Origin: Sphaerisporangium album
GTDB lineage: Bacteria; Actinomycetota; Actinomycetes; Streptosporangiales; Streptosporangiaceae
Direction: 5' to 3'
Assembly: GCF_003323745.1 (NCBI RefSeq)
Contig: NZ_QOIL01000003.1
Span: 526,232 to 590,231 of the forward strand
Length of the DNA: 64,000 bases
The position numbers and the translations under genes were made by a program. Under the pieces are notes generated by a model. It did not search any database, was not told where the DNA came from, and saw only the letters and a list, made by a program, of their open reading frames with translations. This document shows, one piece after another, positions 16,984-25,653 of the stretch; within the stretch, counting starts at the first letter, position 1; the number at the start of each line of letters is the position of its first letter.

Positions 16984-17346
16984 GTGCATGCGTTCGATGT
17001 GCTCGGCGACCCGGTGCGGCGCAGGATTCTCGAAGTGCTCGCCGACGGCGAGAAGACCTCCGGCGCCGTCTGCGCGGTCATCCAGGAGGAGTTCAGGATC
17101 TCGCAGCCGGCCGTCTCGCAGCATCTCAAGGTGCTGCGGGACAACGGCTTCGCGACCGTACGCCCGGACGGGGTCCGCCGCCTCTACGCGGTGAACTCCG
17201 AGCCGCTGCGCGACATCGACGCCTGGCTTGACCGTTTCCGGCGCTTCTGGGCCCCGAAGCTCGACGCGCTGGGAACGGAACTGGCCCGCGGCAAGCGCGA
17301 ACGCCGGCTGCGCGGTCACGGCGAAGACCCCGAACCAGAGGAATGA
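16984..17346 (+). CDS. ArsR-family winged-helix regulator
   Basis: A 120-residue regulator starting at GTG 16984, possibly leaderless. It opens AFDVLGDPVRRRILEVLADGEK and has the recognition helix QPAVSQHLKVLRDNGFATV and wing RPDGVRRLYAVN. No metal-binding Cys cluster is present, so it belongs to the metal-independent group that commonly pairs with SRPBCC proteins. The C-terminus is charged (KRERRLRG). Three bases separate it from the SRPBCC gene, with which it forms an operon. Confidence 0.9.
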   Translation: MHAFDVLGDPVRRRILEVLADGEKTSGAVCAVIQEEFRISQPAVSQHLKVLRDNGFATVRPDGVRRLYAVNSEPLRDIDAWLDRFRRFWAPKLDALGTELARGKRERRLRGHGEDPEPEE

Positions 17347-17349
17347 ACG

Positions 17350-18000
17350 ATGGAAGTCAGCGAGCAGATCAACGCCGTCCAGCGCCACGTCGGCACCCGC
17401 ACGCTCGAAGCGGGTGAGGCGCGCGTCATGACCGTCAGCCAGGTCTACGCCACCACGGTGGAAGACCTGTGGGACGCCTGCACGAGCGCCGAGCGCATCC
17501 CGCGCTGGTTCCTGCCCGTCTCCGGCGACCTGCGCCTCGGCGGGCGCTACCAGCTCGAGGGCAACGCGGGCGGCACCATCGAGCGGTGCGACCCGCCGAA
17601 GAGCTTCGCCGCCACCTGGGAGTACGGCGGCGGGATGAGCTGGATCGAGGTGACCGTCTCCCCCGAGGGCGACGGCACGCGGTTCGAGCTCCAGCACATC
17701 GTGCCCGCGGCCGACGTGGACGAGCACTGGGACACGTTCGGGCCGGGCGCGGTCGGCATCGGCTGGGACATGGGGCTCCTGGGCCTGGCCTCCCACCTCG
17801 GCTCCGGCGAGGGCGTCACGCCCGAGGGCGCCGCCGCGTGGATGGCCTCCGACGAGGGCAGACTGTTCGTGACGCTGAGCAGCGCAGGCTGGCGCGACGC
17901 CGACATCGCCGGCGGCCAGGACGAGGCGACGGCCACCGCCGCCGCCGAGCGCGTCGCGGCCGCGTACACCGCTCCCCCTGAGGCGGCGCCCGAAGCCTGA
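17350..18000 (+). CDS. SRPBCC (AHSA1-like) domain protein
   Basis: A 216-residue protein with the START/Bet-v1-like fold: VYATTVEDLWDACTSAERIPRWFLPV, GGRYQLEGNAGGTIERCDPP and GTRFELQHIVPA are typical of the AHSA1 branch. The C-terminal 70 residues extend beyond the usual domain (GVTPEGAAAWMASDEG). Such proteins bind hydrophobic ligands; with an ArsR partner they form a common actinobacterial gene pair of unknown signal. It is translated directly after the regulator. Confidence 0.87.
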   Translation: MEVSEQINAVQRHVGTRTLEAGEARVMTVSQVYATTVEDLWDACTSAERIPRWFLPVSGDLRLGGRYQLEGNAGGTIERCDPPKSFAATWEYGGGMSWIEVTVSPEGDGTRFELQHIVPAADVDEHWDTFGPGAVGIGWDMGLLGLASHLGSGEGVTPEGAAAWMASDEGRLFVTLSSAGWRDADIAGGQDEATATAAAERVAAAYTAPPEAAPEA

Positions 18001-18061
18001 GGGCTCCCGCTTCCCCGGCGCACGCGGCGCGGATCAGCGCCTGGGCGGGCCCGGCGGTCGA

Positions 18062-18742
18062 TCAGGTGACGTCGGCGTCGTGCACGAGCAGCGCGATCTG
18101 AACCCGGTTGTTCAGCGCGAGCTTGGTCAGCACCCGCGAGACATGCGCCATGACGGTCGGCACGGTCATGCGCAGCTCGGCCCCGATCTCGGCGTTCGAG
18201 CACCCCCGGCCGAGGGCCATCGCCACCTCCCGCTCCCGGCCGGTGAGCAGGCCCAGCCGAGACCGCGCATGGTCGCGCCGGGAGGCGGCCGCGGGATCGG
18301 CGACGTGCTGGATCAACTGCCGGGTGACCGACGGCGAGAGCATGGCCTCGCCGGCCGCCACCGTGCGTATCGCCCGCATGATGTCGCGCGGCGGAGTGTC
18401 CTTGAGGAGGAAGCCGCTGGCCCCGGCCCGCAGGGCGCGCAGCACATGGTCGTCGGCGTCGAACGTCGTCAGGACGATCACATGCGGCGGCCTCGCCCGG
18501 GACCGCAACCGCTCGGTCGCGACCAGCCCGTCCACCCGCGGCATCCGGATGTCCATGAGGACGACGTCCGGCCAGTGGGCGTCGGCCAGCGCGTCCGCCT
18601 CGGCGCCGTCCCCGGCCTCGGCGACCACCTCGATGTCGGGCGCGGCGGCCAGCAGCATCACCAGGCCCGCCCGGACCAGCGGGTCGTCGTCCACGATGGC
18701 CAGCCGGATCGGCGCCGGGCCTTCACCCTCGCCGGTCAGCAC
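18062..18742 (-). CDS. NarL/FixJ-family response regulator
   Basis: A 226-residue regulator. GTG 18742 is chosen because GGAG precedes it and the receiver domain begins soon after (IRLAIVDDDPLVRAGL). The phosphorylation site is Asp64 in VVLMDIRMP; the conserved Lys is in GFLLKDTPP. The C-terminal LuxR helix-turn-helix is LTGREREVAMALGRGCSNAEIG. It is 88 bases downstream of the sensor kinase gene in the same direction. The divergent ABC transporter at 20215 is the likely target. Confidence 0.92.
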   Translation of the reverse strand: MLTGEGEGPAPIRLAIVDDDPLVRAGLVMLLAAAPDIEVVAEAGDGAEADALADAHWPDVVLMDIRMPRVDGLVATERLRSRARPPHVIVLTTFDADDHVLRALRAGASGFLLKDTPPRDIMRAIRTVAAGEAMLSPSVTRQLIQHVADPAAASRRDHARSRLGLLTGREREVAMALGRGCSNAEIGAELRMTVPTVMAHVSRVLTKLALNNRVQIALLVHDADVT

Positions 18743-18830
18743 GGCGGCTCCGTCCGCCTGATCGGCATGGCCGTACGGAAACAAGACCGGGGCCGGCGGG
18801 CGCGGACACGGGAGCGACGCTGGGCGCGGC

Positions 18831-20051
18831 TCAGGCGGGCCACGGCATCCACGCCTCGAGCCGGAAGCCGCGGCCGTCAGGTTCGGCCCCGTGGTGCAGG
18901 CGGCCGCCCGCGAGCGTAACGCGCTCGCGCAGGCCGACGAGCCCCATGCCCGCGCCGGGCACCCCCTCCGGCGGGGGCGTGATCGGGAGCGGGTTGGTGA
19001 CGCGCACGCGCAGCCCCTCGCCGCGGGCGCCGTCCACGAGCACGTCGACCGCCGCGCCGGGCGCGTGCTTGCGCGCGTTCGTGAGCCCCTCCTGCACGAG
19101 CCGGTACGCCGTACGGCCGACGGCGGACGGCAGCCCGTCCGCAGCGCCGGCCGGGCACGCGTACGCGACCCGGGTGCCGGCCGCGCGGGCGCTTTCCACC
19201 AGTTCCGGCACGTCGGGCAGGCCGGGTTGCGGGCGCTCGGGCGGCCCGGAGACGCCCACGCGCAGAACCCCGATCACCGCGCGCAGTTCCTGCAGCGCGT
19301 CGTGCGCGTTGGCGCGGATCACCCCCGCCGCGGTCGCCACCTCCTCCCGCCGCGCGTCCATGCGCACCTCCAGTGCCCCCGCGTGCAGACTGACCAGGGA
19401 CAGGCGGTGGGCGAGGACATCGTGCATCTCCCGCGCGATGCGCGTCCGCTCCGTCAGCCGCGCCTGCTCGACACGCAGGTGCTGCTCGGCCTCCAGGCGG
19501 GCCGCGCGCTCGCGCAGGGAGGCGACCAGCTGACGCTGCGCCCGGGCGAACATCCCCCACCCCACCGCGGCCGCCAAGATCCCCCCACGCACCGCGAAGT
19601 CCACCCAGACCGGGAACTTCGGGTCATCCTGGAGCATGAAGTAGACGGTGACCATGGCGACGTTCGTGACGGCGAGCACCAGCGCGACCAGGGCGCGGCG
19701 GTGCACGGCGACCGTGAACACCGCGACGGCGAGCGCCGCCGTCGTCATCGCCGAGACCGCACCGACGAGCGTGAGCGCCACGGCCAGCCCCAGCGGCCAC
19801 CGGTGGCGCCACCACAGGCTCAGGCAGCACAGCGTGCCCATCGCGGCGTCGACCTGCCATGTCGGGGTCGGCGAGGGATCCGCGGACGCGTCCCCGACCC
19901 GCAGCAACAGCGTCCCGAAGGCAAAGGACAGCACGACGCATGTCACGTCGCCCGCTCGCGCCGCGCATCCGTCCCGGCCGAGCGTCGGCACAGACTCGGG
20001 GGGCGGATCGATCCGGGCGTCCGGTAGGGCGGGACCGGCCTGGCTGGACAT
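18831..20051 (-). CDS. DesK/NarX-type sensor histidine kinase
   Basis: A 406-residue membrane kinase. About five hydrophobic helices occupy residues 33-170. A short coiled region leads to the HisKA_3 phospho-acceptor His210 in RIAREMHDVLAHRLSLV. The HATPase_c domain has the N box QEGLTNARKHAPGA and the G box GAGMGLVGLRERV. Input is probably sensed within the membrane, as there is no large outside domain. It forms a two-component system with the response regulator downstream and is divergent from an ABC exporter, a usual arrangement for stress or antibiotic-responsive transport. Confidence 0.92.
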   Translation of the reverse strand: MSSQAGPALPDARIDPPPESVPTLGRDGCAARAGDVTCVVLSFAFGTLLLRVGDASADPSPTPTWQVDAAMGTLCCLSLWWRHRWPLGLAVALTLVGAVSAMTTAALAVAVFTVAVHRRALVALVLAVTNVAMVTVYFMLQDDPKFPVWVDFAVRGGILAAAVGWGMFARAQRQLVASLRERAARLEAEQHLRVEQARLTERTRIAREMHDVLAHRLSLVSLHAGALEVRMDARREEVATAAGVIRANAHDALQELRAVIGVLRVGVSGPPERPQPGLPDVPELVESARAAGTRVAYACPAGAADGLPSAVGRTAYRLVQEGLTNARKHAPGAAVDVLVDGARGEGLRVRVTNPLPITPPPEGVPGAGMGLVGLRERVTLAGGRLHHGAEPDGRGFRLEAWMPWPA

Positions 20052-20214
20052 GATCTCAGGGTACGTGCCGCGCCCTGTGACGGGCAGCGCCCGAAGTCAC
20101 GCCCGGTGCCGACCAAAGTCGGGGGTGGCCGGGCGCCCGGCCTCTCCCTTCGGCCCGGAACCGGCTGACCGGGGAACGATGCCCCGGGGACGGTCCAGCG
20201 CGCAGCCTGGTCGC

Positions 20215-20940
20215 ATGATCGAGGTCAACCATCTGTCCAAGCGGTACGGCGACCAGATCGCCGTGGACGCCGTGTCGTTCCGATGCGAGCCGGGGACGAT
20301 CACCGGATTCCTCGGGCCCAACGGCGCCGGCAAATCCACTACTTTGCGCATGATCTGCGGGCTGACCCCGCCGACGTCCGGCGAGGCCCTCGTCTGCGGT
20401 GTGCCCTACCGGTCCCTGCCCGTACCCGGCCGCCGGGTCGGTGTCCTGCTCGACGCCTCCGCCCAGCACGCCGGGCGGACCGGCCGCGAGGTGCTCGCCC
20501 TGTCGGCCCAGGTGCTGGGCGTCGCCGGCGCCCGTGTCGAGGAGCTGCTCGACCTCGTCGGGCTGGCCGGCCCGGCCGCGCGCAAGCGGGTCCGCGGGTT
20601 CTCGCTCGGTATGCGCCAGCGTCTCGGCATCGCGCACGCGCTGCTCGGCGAGCCCGAGGTGCTGATCCTCGACGAGCCGGCCAACGGCCTGGACCCGGAG
20701 GGCATCCGGTGGATGCGCCACCTGCTGCGCGAGCACGCCGCCCGAGGCGGGACCGTCCTGCTGTCCTCCCACCTGCTGCACGAGATCGAGCGGACCGCGG
20801 ACCGGCTCGTCGTGATCGCCGGCGGGCGTGTCGTGGGCCGGGGCGGCCGGGACGAGATCCTGGCGGGCGGCGGCGACCTGGAGGAGGAGTTCCTGCGCCT
20901 CACCGGGCGGCGGCACGTCATCGAGGAGGTCGAGCAGTGA
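20215..20940 (+). CDS. ABC transporter ATP-binding protein
   Basis: A 241-residue ATPase with Walker A GPNGAGKST, signature FSLGMRQRLG, Walker B VLILDEP and the switch His in LLSSHLLHE. The signature is the FSLGM variant usual in DrrA-like and bacitracin-type exporters. ATG 20215 begins MIEVNHLSKRYG; no good ribosome binding site precedes it, so the mRNA may be leaderless. It overlaps the permease gene by four bases (GTGA). Confidence 0.92.
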   Translation: MIEVNHLSKRYGDQIAVDAVSFRCEPGTITGFLGPNGAGKSTTLRMICGLTPPTSGEALVCGVPYRSLPVPGRRVGVLLDASAQHAGRTGREVLALSAQVLGVAGARVEELLDLVGLAGPAARKRVRGFSLGMRQRLGIAHALLGEPEVLILDEPANGLDPEGIRWMRHLLREHAARGGTVLLSSHLLHEIERTADRLVVIAGGRVVGRGGRDEILAGGGDLEEEFLRLTGRRHVIEEVEQ

Positions 20941-21719
20941 GCGGCACCGCGTCAATTGGAGCCGATCGCCCCGCGCGCCGGCCCGCCACCGGGCCTTCGC
21001 CGATGCGCCTGACCCTCGTCGAACTCCGCAAGGCGGCCGACACGCGGGCCGGATTCCGGCTGATCGTCGCGGTCGCCGTCCTCACGCTCGCCGTCGTCGC
21101 GGCGCGGCTCGCCTTCGGAGAGGCCAGGACGCTGGGGTCGCTGGCCGGGGACGCGCAGTTGCCGGCCTCGGTGCTGCTGCCCGTGCTCGGCGTGCTGTCG
21201 GTGACGAGCGAGTGGTCGCAGCGAACGGCGCTGAGCACGTTCATCCTCGTCCCCGCCCGAGGCCGGGTCGTCGCGGCGAAGATCCTCGCCGCGTGCCTGC
21301 TCGCCACGGGCGCGACGGCGGTCGGCCTGGCGACGGGGGTCGCGGGGTTCGCGGTCGGCGGGATCCTGGACCGGACGACCGGCGGATGGGACCTGTCCGG
21401 CGCCGTCGTCGCCCAACTCTTGCTGGTCGACTGCGTGACCATGCTGTGCGGCACGGCGTTCGGCCTGCTGCTCCTGAACTCGGCCCCGGCGATCGTGACC
21501 TTCTACGCGCTTCCCATCGCGTGGACCCTCGCCGCTGGGCTCCTGCCCGGGCTTGACACGGCGGCCCAGTGGCTCGATATCGGACGGGCACGCGTCCCTC
21601 TGGCCGAGCCGGGCGTCACCGGGCAGGAGTGGGCGAGGTTCGTCACCTCGTGCCTGCTCTGGGTGGCCCTGCCGGCCGCCCTGGGGTTGCTGCGCATACA
21701 CCGTACGGAGATCAGCTGA
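20937..21719 (+). CDS. ABC transporter permease
   Basis: A 260-residue protein starting at GTG 20937, coupled to the ATPase. It has about six membrane helices, and a cytoplasmic N-terminus with MRLTLVELRKAADTRAGF, the coupling segment typical of ABC-2 type exporters. SEWSQRTALSTFILVPARGRVVAAK is the conserved second cytoplasmic region. Substrate unknown; context with a two-component system suggests export of a toxic compound or lipid. Confidence 0.88.
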   Translation: MSGTASIGADRPARRPATGPSPMRLTLVELRKAADTRAGFRLIVAVAVLTLAVVAARLAFGEARTLGSLAGDAQLPASVLLPVLGVLSVTSEWSQRTALSTFILVPARGRVVAAKILAACLLATGATAVGLATGVAGFAVGGILDRTTGGWDLSGAVVAQLLLVDCVTMLCGTAFGLLLLNSAPAIVTFYALPIAWTLAAGLLPGLDTAAQWLDIGRARVPLAEPGVTGQEWARFVTSCLLWVALPAALGLLRIHRTEIS

Positions 21720-21750
21720 GCATCGAGGACTCGTCGGGTCGGTGGTCGGG

Positions 21751-22392
21751 TCAGGGGGTGGCGATGCGTTCGAGGACTCTCAGGGAGCCTTCGGTTCTCG
21801 TCTCCTTGTACTGGCCGGTGGCGAGGGCGCGCTGGAAGACGCGGTACGGGGCCTGGCCGCCGGTCTTGGGATCGGGGTAGACGTCGTGGAAGACGAGGGC
21901 GCCGCCCGGGATGACGTGGTGGGCCCAGCCCTCGTAGTCCTTGGTGACGGGGTCCTCGGAGTGGCCGCCGTCGATGAACAGCATCGCGAGCGGCGTGTGC
22001 CAGTAGCGGGCGACGGTCTCCGAGCTGCCGACGATGGCGATCACCTGGTCTTCCAGCCCGGCCGACGCGATGGCGGTGCGGAAGAACGGCAAGGAGTCCA
22101 TCTTGCCGAAGCGCGGGTCCATGAGAGAGGGGTCGTGGTGGGCCCAGCCGGGCTGGATCTCCTCCGAGCCACGGTGGTGGTCGACGGTGAAGAGGACCGT
22201 GCCGGTCTCGCGGGCGGCGGCCCCGAGGTAGATCGCGGACTTCCCGCAGTAGGTGCCGATCTCGCAGATCGGACCGAGCGGGCCGTACACGCACGCGGTC
22301 TGGAAGAGCGCCAGCCCTTCGTTCCCGGGCATGAAGCCCTTGGCACGCTCGGCCGCGTGACGCAGGTCCGCCGGGAAGGACATGTCAGTCAT
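21751..22392 (-). CDS. Class I SAM-dependent methyltransferase (Methyltransf_24 type)
   Basis: A 213-residue protein starting at ATG 22392 after AAGGGA. ICEIGTYCGKSAIYLGAAA is the SAM-binding loop, VLFTVDHHRGSEE follows, and AMLFIDGGHSEDPVTKDYEGW with GGALVFHDVYPD is the DGxH signature shared with cephalosporin hydroxylase and rhamnosyl O-methyltransferase-like enzymes. Metal-dependent O-methyl transfer is likely; the acceptor is unknown. It is divergent from the PPOX operon. Confidence 0.85.
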   Translation of the reverse strand: MTDMSFPADLRHAAERAKGFMPGNEGLALFQTACVYGPLGPICEIGTYCGKSAIYLGAAARETGTVLFTVDHHRGSEEIQPGWAHHDPSLMDPRFGKMDSLPFFRTAIASAGLEDQVIAIVGSSETVARYWHTPLAMLFIDGGHSEDPVTKDYEGWAHHVIPGGALVFHDVYPDPKTGGQAPYRVFQRALATGQYKETRTEGSLRVLERIATP

Positions 22393-22483
22393 GATTTTTC
22401 CCTTGTGTACGGCAACGCTGCTGCACCCTATCTACAACGCGCGAACGCCCCGATGCGTGCCCCCACCCTTGATCCAAAGGGTC

Positions 22484-22498
22484 TGGAACAATATTCCA
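22484..22498. promoter_or_regulatory. Inverted repeat TGGAA-N5-TTCCA
   Basis: TGGAACAATATTCCA has 5-base arms and lies between the divergent methyltransferase and PPOX genes, 20 bases upstream of the KstR-like site. It could be a second regulator site. Confidence 0.35.
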
Positions 22499-22518
22499 AA
22501 CCTTCTTGCCGCCCCTGG

Positions 22519-22532
22519 TGGAACATGTTCTA
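22519..22532. promoter_or_regulatory. KstR-like operator over PPOX promoter
   Basis: TGGAACATGTTCTA fits TnnAACnnGTTnnA. Its end overlaps TACTTT (22531-22536), the likely -10, from which transcription would begin at GTG 22542, making the PPOX mRNA leaderless. A repressor bound here would block the promoter directly. It resembles the site before the P450 gene. Confidence 0.5.
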
Positions 22533-22541
22533 CTTTGCTGC

Positions 22542-23018
22542 GTGAACCAGCGCGCGCGCATCGCGATGTCGGAGGACGAGGTGACGGCCTTCCTCGCCGA
22601 GTCTCGCAAGCTCCAGCTGGGCACGATCAACCCCGACGGAACCCCCCACCTGGTGACGATGTTCTACGGCCTCCTCGACGGCCGCATCGCCTTCTGGACG
22701 TACGCCAAGGCCCAGAAACGGCTCAACATCGAACGCGACCCCCGCGTGAGCTGCCTGGTCGAGGTCGGCGACGACTACTTCGGCCTGCGCGGCGTGCTGG
22801 TGTACGGCACCGCGCGGCTGATGGACGAGCGTGAGGCCGTCCTGTCGGTGGGGATGACCGTCACCCGGCGCATGACCGGCCTGGCCGAGGACGAGGTCAC
22901 GGAGGACATCCGCGCGTACGTCGAGCACACGGGCCGCAAGCGCGTCGCCTACGTCGTCGAGCCCGGGCGCGTGGTCTCCTGGGATCATCGTAAGCTCGCC
23001 ACCGGCGCGACGGCCTAG
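22542..23018 (+). CDS. PPOX-class (F420/FMN split-barrel) oxidoreductase
   Basis: A 158-residue split-barrel protein. GTG 22542 is taken as start with a leaderless mRNA; ATG 22566 has no ribosome binding site. The segments LQLGTINPDGTPHLVTMFYGL, FWTYAKAQKRLNIERDPRVS and YGTARLM match the PPOX family that in actinobacteria uses F420H2 or FMN. VVSWDHRKL near the end is common in the F420-dependent branch. It heads an operon with a ferredoxin (42 bases downstream) and an alcohol dehydrogenase. Confidence 0.88.
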   Translation: MNQRARIAMSEDEVTAFLAESRKLQLGTINPDGTPHLVTMFYGLLDGRIAFWTYAKAQKRLNIERDPRVSCLVEVGDDYFGLRGVLVYGTARLMDEREAVLSVGMTVTRRMTGLAEDEVTEDIRAYVEHTGRKRVAYVVEPGRVVSWDHRKLATGATA

Positions 23019-23059
23019 ACCCGCGCCGACAGCGCAGAACCACCGCGAGGAGGGCTCCG

Positions 23060-23254
23060 ATGAAGATCAAGGTGAACTACGACGTCTGCGAGGCCAACGC
23101 CGTCTGCATGGGCCTGGCCCCGGACGTCTTCGAGGTGGACGACGAGGACAACCTGCACGTCCTGCTCCCCGAGCCGCCGCCCGAGGCGCTCGACCGCGTC
23201 CGCCACGCCATCCGTTCCTGCCCCAAGGCCGCGCTCTCCCTGCAAGGAGAGTGA
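23060..23254 (+). CDS. P450-type ferredoxin with CxxNxxC cluster motif
   Basis: A 64-residue ferredoxin starting at ATG 23060 behind GGAGG. Ligands lie in VCEANAVCMGLAPDVF and near the end in SCPKAAL. The usual fourth ligand position between the first two Cys is Asn (CEANAVC), as in 3Fe-4S or atypical ferredoxins that feed P450s. It could serve the P450 at 849, which lies behind a similar operator, or the PPOX or dehydrogenase of this operon. Confidence 0.92.
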   Translation: MKIKVNYDVCEANAVCMGLAPDVFEVDDEDNLHVLLPEPPPEALDRVRHAIRSCPKAALSLQGE

Positions 23255-23319
23255 GCCGCTTTCAATAGCCCCGAGGACCGCACCAAAGGACCGCACCCAA
23301 GGACAAGGAGGTCTGCCCG

Positions 23320-24405
23320 ATGCGAGCCGCCCTGCTGCACGCCGTCGGCGACGACAAGCTCGACATCCGCGACGACGTCACCCTCACCCCCGTGGGCCCG
23401 TCGGACGTCCGCGTGAAGATCAAGGCGACCGGCGTCTGCCACTCCGACCTGTCGGTGATGTCGGGCGTGCTGCCCATGCCGTTGCCGGTGGTGCCGGGGC
23501 ACGAGGGCGCGGGCGAGGTGGTGGAGGTCGGCGACCACGTCACCACGGTGAAGCCGGGCGACCACGTGATCGTGAACTGGACGCCCGCGTGCGACGCGTG
23601 CCCGAGCTGCTCCGCCGGCCAGCCGTACCTGTGCACGACCTACCTGGTGCAGAGCTTCTCGCTGGCCCGGTTCCGGTTCGGCGGCGACACCCCGGCGTTC
23701 GGCATGACCGGCTGCGGCACCTGGGCCGAGGAGATCGTGGTGCCCTGGCAGGGGGCGATCAAGGTCGACTCCGACGTGCCGTTCGAGGTCGCGGCGCTGA
23801 TCGGCTGCGGCATCACGACCGGCGTCGGGGCGGTGATCAACACGGCGAAGGTCAGGCCCGGCACCACCGTGGCGGTGATCGGCTGCGGCGGGGTGGGGCT
23901 GTCGGTGATCCAGGGCGCGCGGGTGTCGGGGGCCACGAAGATCCTCGCGGTCGACCCGCTGACGTCCAAGCAGGAGCTGGCCAGGAAGGTCGGCGCCACC
24001 GACGCCTGCGCTCCGGACCAGCTCACGGAGGCGATCGGCGCGCTGACGGGCGGCCGGGGGTTCGACTACGGGTTCGAGGTCGTCGGCAGGTCCGCGACCA
24101 TCATGTCCGCCTGGCAGGCGACCCGGCGCGGCGGCGACGTGATCGTGGTGGGCGCCGGGGCGATGGACGACATGGTGCCGCTGTCGGCGTTCAACCTGCT
24201 CTTCGAGGGCAAGAACCTGCTCAGCTCGCTGTACGGCGGCAGCGACGTCCGGCGTGACTTCCCGTTCCTGGCGAACCTGTGGAAGGCGGGGAAGCTCGAC
24301 CTGGAGAGCATGATCAGCTCGCGCATCCGGCTCGCCGACCTCAACGACGCCGTCGCGGCCCTGCGGGGCGGCGAGGTGCTGCGGCAGGTCGTCCTCTTCG
24401 ACTGA
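23320..24405 (+). CDS. Zinc-dependent alcohol dehydrogenase (class III-like)
   Basis: A 361-residue medium-chain dehydrogenase starting at ATG 23320 behind AAGGAGG. Catalytic zinc ligands are in GVCHSDLS and PGHEGAGEV; the structural zinc site is CDACPSCSAGQPYLC. The NAD loop is VIGCGGVGLSVIQGA followed by an acidic residue in ILAVDPL, pointing to NAD(H). Family relatives include NDMA-dependent and mycobacterial AdhD-like enzymes that oxidise alcohols to aldehydes. As last gene of the PPOX-ferredoxin operon it may oxidise the product of P450 hydroxylation. Confidence 0.9.
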   Translation: MRAALLHAVGDDKLDIRDDVTLTPVGPSDVRVKIKATGVCHSDLSVMSGVLPMPLPVVPGHEGAGEVVEVGDHVTTVKPGDHVIVNWTPACDACPSCSAGQPYLCTTYLVQSFSLARFRFGGDTPAFGMTGCGTWAEEIVVPWQGAIKVDSDVPFEVAALIGCGITTGVGAVINTAKVRPGTTVAVIGCGGVGLSVIQGARVSGATKILAVDPLTSKQELARKVGATDACAPDQLTEAIGALTGGRGFDYGFEVVGRSATIMSAWQATRRGGDVIVVGAGAMDDMVPLSAFNLLFEGKNLLSSLYGGSDVRRDFPFLANLWKAGKLDLESMISSRIRLADLNDAVAALRGGEVLRQVVLFD

Positions 24406-24432
24406 GCCTTCCATGAGCCCGCACAGGCGTGC

Positions 24433-24466
24433 GGCTCCCCGGGCCGGTGGTGCGGCCCGGGGAGCC
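24433..24466. terminator. Strong hairpin between convergent genes
   Basis: A 14-base perfect stem, GGCTCCCCGGGCCG with its complement, encloses a 6-base loop (24447-24452). It lies between the alcohol dehydrogenase stop and the leftward isomerase stop and probably ends both transcripts. Confidence 0.7.
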
Positions 24467-24497
24467 CGCGGTCACGCTGGGGAGGACCCCCGGGGAG

Positions 24498-25505
24498 TCA
24501 CTCCGAGGAGAACGCGGCGTCGAACGCGGCGGTCGGCGGCGTGATCTTGTTGAGGCCCCTGACGAAGCTCAGGGCCTCGGGCGCGCCGTCGAGCCGGTCC
24601 ATGCCGGCGTCCTCCCACTCGATCGAGATGGGGCCCTCGTAGCCGATGGAGTTGAGGGCACGGAAGCAGTCCTCCCAGGGCACGTCGCCCCGGCCGGTGG
24701 AGACGAAGTCCCAGCCGCGGCGCAGGTCGGCCCAGGCCAGGTGCGACGACAGCCGGCCCTTGCGGCCGTCGCCGGTGCGGACCTTGGCGTCCTTGCAGTC
24801 CACGTGGTAGATGCGGTCGGCGAAGTCGAGGATGAACCCGACCGGGTCGAGCTCCTGCCACACCATGTGGGACGGGTCCCAGTTCAGGCCGAACGCGGGA
24901 CGGTGGCCGATGGCCTCCAGCGTGCGCACCGTGGTGTGGTAGTCGTAGGCGATCTCGCTCGGGTGCACCTCGTGGGCGAAGCGCACGCCGACCTCGTCGT
25001 ACACGTCGAGGATCGGGTTCCACCGGTCGGCGAAGTCCTGGTAGCCGGCGTCGATCATCGCCGGGGAGACCGGCGGGAACATCGCGACGGTCTTCCAGAT
25101 GGACGACCCGGTGAAGCCGACCACCGTGTCGACGCCGAGCTTGGCGGCCGCGCGGGCGGTGTCCTTCATCTCCTCGGCGGCGGCCCGGCGGACCTCCTCG
25201 GGGTCGCCCGAGCCCCAGATGCGGGCCGGCAGGATGCCCTTGTGCCGCTCGTCGATGGGGCTGTCGCAGACCGCCTGCCCGACGAGGTGGTTGGAGATCG
25301 TCCAGACCTTCAGCCCGTGCTTCTCCAGGACCTCCAGCTTGCGCGGGATGTAGGAGTCGTCCGCCAGGGCCTTGTCGACCTCGAAGTGGTCACCCCAGCA
25401 GGCGATCTCCAGGCCGTCGTAGCCCCACTCGCCGGCCAGGCGGCACACCTCTTCGAACGGCAGGTCGGCCCACTGGCCGGTGAACAGCGTGATCGGTCGC
25501 GTCAT
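24498..25505 (-). CDS. Sugar phosphate isomerase/epimerase-like TIM barrel protein
   Basis: A 335-residue AP_endonuc_2-type barrel. ATG 25505 follows AGGAGAGGGG. Metal-site residues are visible in [28 protein letters not shown] and ISIEWEDAG, the Glu-Asp-His-Glu pattern of xylose-isomerase-like barrels. Members include inosose dehydratase, inosose isomerase and 3-keto-sugar epimerases. It is the last gene of the sugar operon. With a Gfo/Idh/MocA dehydrogenase upstream, a cyclitol or 3-keto-glycoside pathway is plausible. The specific reaction is not assigned. Confidence 0.85.
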   Translation of the reverse strand: MTRPITLFTGQWADLPFEEVCRLAGEWGYDGLEIACWGDHFEVDKALADDSYIPRKLEVLEKHGLKVWTISNHLVGQAVCDSPIDERHKGILPARIWGSGDPEEVRRAAAEEMKDTARAAAKLGVDTVVGFTGSSIWKTVAMFPPVSPAMIDAGYQDFADRWNPILDVYDEVGVRFAHEVHPSEIAYDYHTTVRTLEAIGHRPAFGLNWDPSHMVWQELDPVGFILDFADRIYHVDCKDAKVRTGDGRKGRLSSHLAWADLRRGWDFVSTGRGDVPWEDCFRALNSIGYEGPISIEWEDAGMDRLDGAPEALSFVRGLNKITPPTAAFDAAFSSE

Positions 25506-25598
25506 GACCCCTCTCCTTCTCTGCTCTCTACTTCTCTGCGTGTCGTCTGCATGGCCACATCCGCGTGGCCAAGTCTGCGTGGCCGGGCTCACATGGGA

Positions 25599-25641
25599 GA
25601 TCCGGGCGGGCGGCCCGCGCCGTGGGCCGCCCGCCCGGATC
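25599..25641 (-). terminator. 18-base perfect hairpin between operon genes
   Basis: Arms GATCCGGGCGGGCGGCCC (25599-25616) and its exact complement (25624-25641) enclose a 7-base loop. It lies 13 bases past the stop of the Gfo/Idh/MocA gene and before the isomerase gene in the same direction, so it may be a partial terminator or mRNA-stabilising element that changes operon stoichiometry. Confidence 0.6.
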
Positions 25642-25653
25642 GGTCGGTGCGGG

